Assembly (NCBI RefSeq): GCF_002734215.1
Contig: NZ_NSEB01000023.1
Coordinates: 151,858 to 215,857, forward strand
DNA length: 64,000 bases
Origin: Fredinandcohnia onubensis
Lineage (GTDB): Bacteria > Bacillota > Bacilli > Bacillales > Bacillaceae_L
Direction: 5' to 3'
Shown: positions 62,827 through 64,000 of the stretch, piece by piece
Position numbering within the stretch: the stretch's first letter is position 1
Layout of the letters: each line of letters opens with the position of its first letter
Position numbers and translations under genes: made by a program
The notes under the pieces: generated by a model
What the model saw: only the letters and a program-made list of their open reading frames with translations
Told to the model about the DNA's origin: nothing
The model's database searches: none

Positions 62827-63216
62827 TTGATTTCACAAAGAAACAATAAAAGTTACTATTTTAGACACATTTTTGGTAGTTTCACAACTCTCAAAATCAT
62901 GGAAGATATGCTTCTAAAGGCAGATGTACAACTTTCTGCAAAATCTGGTGCAACGGTTACGAAGTCCACCGTACCTCCTTTTTCAGATAAGTTAATGATG
63001 CACTGCATCTATATCCTTAATGGATTTTCAATTGTTGGCTCAGGTGCTGGTGTGTTCTTCAGTTTGCGGAATGATACTGCAATGAAAGCTATGCTCATTT
63101 CGAAAGATATCTATTTGTATGCACGAGAGGGAGTTGAACTCAAGATCAAAAACGGTTGGTTTGAGGAACCTCCACAAATCGAGAACAGAGCGGAAATCAT
63201 AAAAGGGAATGAATAA
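62827..63216 (+). pseudogene. DUF3231-family gene fragment
   Basis: A 129-codon frame whose part from about codon 25 matches the last third of DUF3231 proteins: LLKADVQLSAKSGATVTKST, VPPFSDKLMM, SLRNDTAMKAMLISKDIYLYAREG and KNGWFEEPPQIENR. Full proteins, common in Bacillaceae, have about 330 residues in two repeats; here the first repeat and half the second are missing and no good ribosome site precedes. A terminator at 63280 follows. Probably a remnant left by recombination, perhaps still expressed. Confidence 0.65.
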
Positions 63217-63279
63217 GTCCATAGGGGAGAGAACGAACCAAGGATGAGAATTTGGAAAAATGTACATAAAAGTACGGCT

Positions 63280-63312
63280 AGCGTTGATTCCAAGGAGGGA
63301 TTGACGCTTTTT
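63280..63312 (+). terminator. Rho-independent terminator after the DUF3231 fragment
   Basis: AGCGTTGATTCC (63280-63291) / GGGATTGACGCT (63297-63308) with three G-T pairs, 5-nt loop, then TTTTTA. Confidence 0.75.
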
Positions 63313-63398
63313 ATGTGGAAGTAATTATATCAGTGGAATTAGCACTTTACGAGAAATAGGAAACTTATAATATTTTTTTTGGAAAGGCTGTAGATAAA

Positions 63399-63884
63399 GT
63401 GAGTTATGAAATTATTAAATTACCAGGCTATCGGGCAGTAGGATTAAAATGGGAGGGTACATTCTCTGAGATTGTGCCTAAGCTAAAAAACGTGATTCAT
63501 CAAGCTGAAGAGCGTGCAAAAGAGATAGATTACAAGGTAAATCCCGAAGTTCAATTGGGTCTATCTTATCATGTAATTGAAGATGGATTCGTGCACTATG
63601 CAGTATATGAAGTAAGTGATAAGCAGAAAATTCCTGCAGGGATGATTGAAATAGAGGTTCCTGAACTAACGTATGTGAAGACAACACATAACAAAGGAGA
63701 AGATATTCAAAAGACCTATACGAATCTACATAAATGGTTATTTGATAGTGAGTATATCCCATATAGGGAAGAGGGTGTAGATTACTATGATCCATATATG
63801 CCAATAAAACATGAACATTGTCCAGTTGATCGTGACCCTAGTGATCCGCATTTTGATATTTATATTCCGATTGTTAAAAAATAA
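63399..63884 (+). CDS. GyrI-like/AraC effector-binding domain protein
   Basis: A 161-residue single-domain SHS2/GyrI-like protein. It opens YEIIKLPGYRAVGLKWEGTFSEIVPKL and has the typical YAVYEVSDKQKIPAGMIEIEVPELTYVKTTH and the aromatic YTNLHKWLFDSEY, followed by DYYDPYMPIKHEH and a final IYIPI strand. These proteins bind small hydrophobic or cationic drugs, and stand-alone forms may sequester toxins. GTG start after GGAAAGG with long spacing. Stands alone. Confidence 0.85.
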   Translation: MSYEIIKLPGYRAVGLKWEGTFSEIVPKLKNVIHQAEERAKEIDYKVNPEVQLGLSYHVIEDGFVHYAVYEVSDKQKIPAGMIEIEVPELTYVKTTHNKGEDIQKTYTNLHKWLFDSEYIPYREEGVDYYDPYMPIKHEHCPVDRDPSDPHFDIYIPIVKK

Positions 63885-64000
63885 TATTTTTTTATTAAAC
63901 TAGGGGTGCGAGAGTGGATGATTAGAACTATCTTAGGTGCAGCTTTTTCTTGTTGTACTAACGGGTGTAGGTTAGCATTCCTGTAGATCGTTAAATTACA

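Overview
The window looks like chromosome from a low-GC Gram-positive bacterium of the Bacillaceae/Planococcaceae type. This rests on AT-rich intergenic DNA, strong AAGGAGG-type ribosome binding sites, many TTG and GTG starts, a BirA-type biotin operator, cre-like sites, DUF6376, DUF3231 and XapX proteins, and Rho-independent terminators with T-tracts. No rRNA, tRNA or CRISPR array was seen.

Region 1 (about 0.05-25.5 kb) is a large catabolic block. It starts with a LysR regulator and a YeiH-type exporter. Next comes an acyl-CoA operon: two class III CoA-transferases, two enoyl-CoA hydratase family proteins, two MaoC-like hot-dog proteins and a thiol-dioxygenase-like cupin. A second LysR gene diverges from an oligopeptide-type ABC transporter operon, which is followed by a histone-deacetylase-like amidohydrolase, an aldehyde dehydrogenase and a class III aminotransferase. 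A TAXI-TRAP transporter, a thioredoxin-reductase-like flavoprotein and a YhdH/AcuI acrylyl-CoA-reductase-like enzyme close the block. Three promoters (before 2580, 9893 and 20266) share one interrupted dyad, left arm ending ATTGATAG, a 7-nt spacer, then YTAT. Each dyad is centred 49-51 bp upstream of a -10 box and contains a T-N11-A core, so the whole block is probably one LysR-controlled regulon. Two of the three leaders also carry a cre-like site.

Region 2 (about 25.9-31.1 kb) is ordinary chromosome: a secreted subtilisin-like protease, bioY-bioB under a BirA-like operator, a cold-shock protein, a REP-like inverted repeat, a small hypothetical gene and a polysaccharide deacetylase.

Region 3 (about 31.2-46.3 kb) is a second catabolic island headed by a LacI regulator. 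GGAAACGTTTCC operators lie at the LacI gene itself and at two places before the first enzyme gene, one of them inside a perfect 38-bp palindrome just after a strong promoter. The genes encode a metallo-beta-lactamase-fold hydrolase, an SDR dehydrogenase, two almost identical BtpA/SgcQ proteins in tandem, a nucleoside hydrolase, an amidohydrolase, a complete ECF transporter (S, T, two ATPases), an Asp/Glu-racemase-like protein, and a tetronate-type dehydrogenase, kinase and class II aldolase set with a small XapX protein. The likely substrate is a nucleoside-like or glycoside-like compound that yields a four-carbon sugar acid.

Region 4 (46.5-52.8 kb) holds housekeeping and accessory single genes: a nucleotidyltransferase, a lipoprotein, an AtoE-type fatty acid transporter, an M28 aminopeptidase, a membrane protein and an iron-type alcohol dehydrogenase.

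Region 5 (52.9-62.6 kb) is a probable defence island. A 24-codon remnant resembling the start of a DUF3427-type helicase precedes an McrB-like AAA+ GTPase and a DUF2357/PD-(D/E)XK McrC-like nuclease. A second operon follows with a GHKL (Hsp90/MutL-like) ATPase and two unrecognised proteins. Beyond it lie a broken phage/plasmid-type replication protein, a DUF3231 fragment and a GyrI-like protein. The GHKL three-gene operon, possibly with the McrBC-like pair, is the best candidate for an undescribed system.
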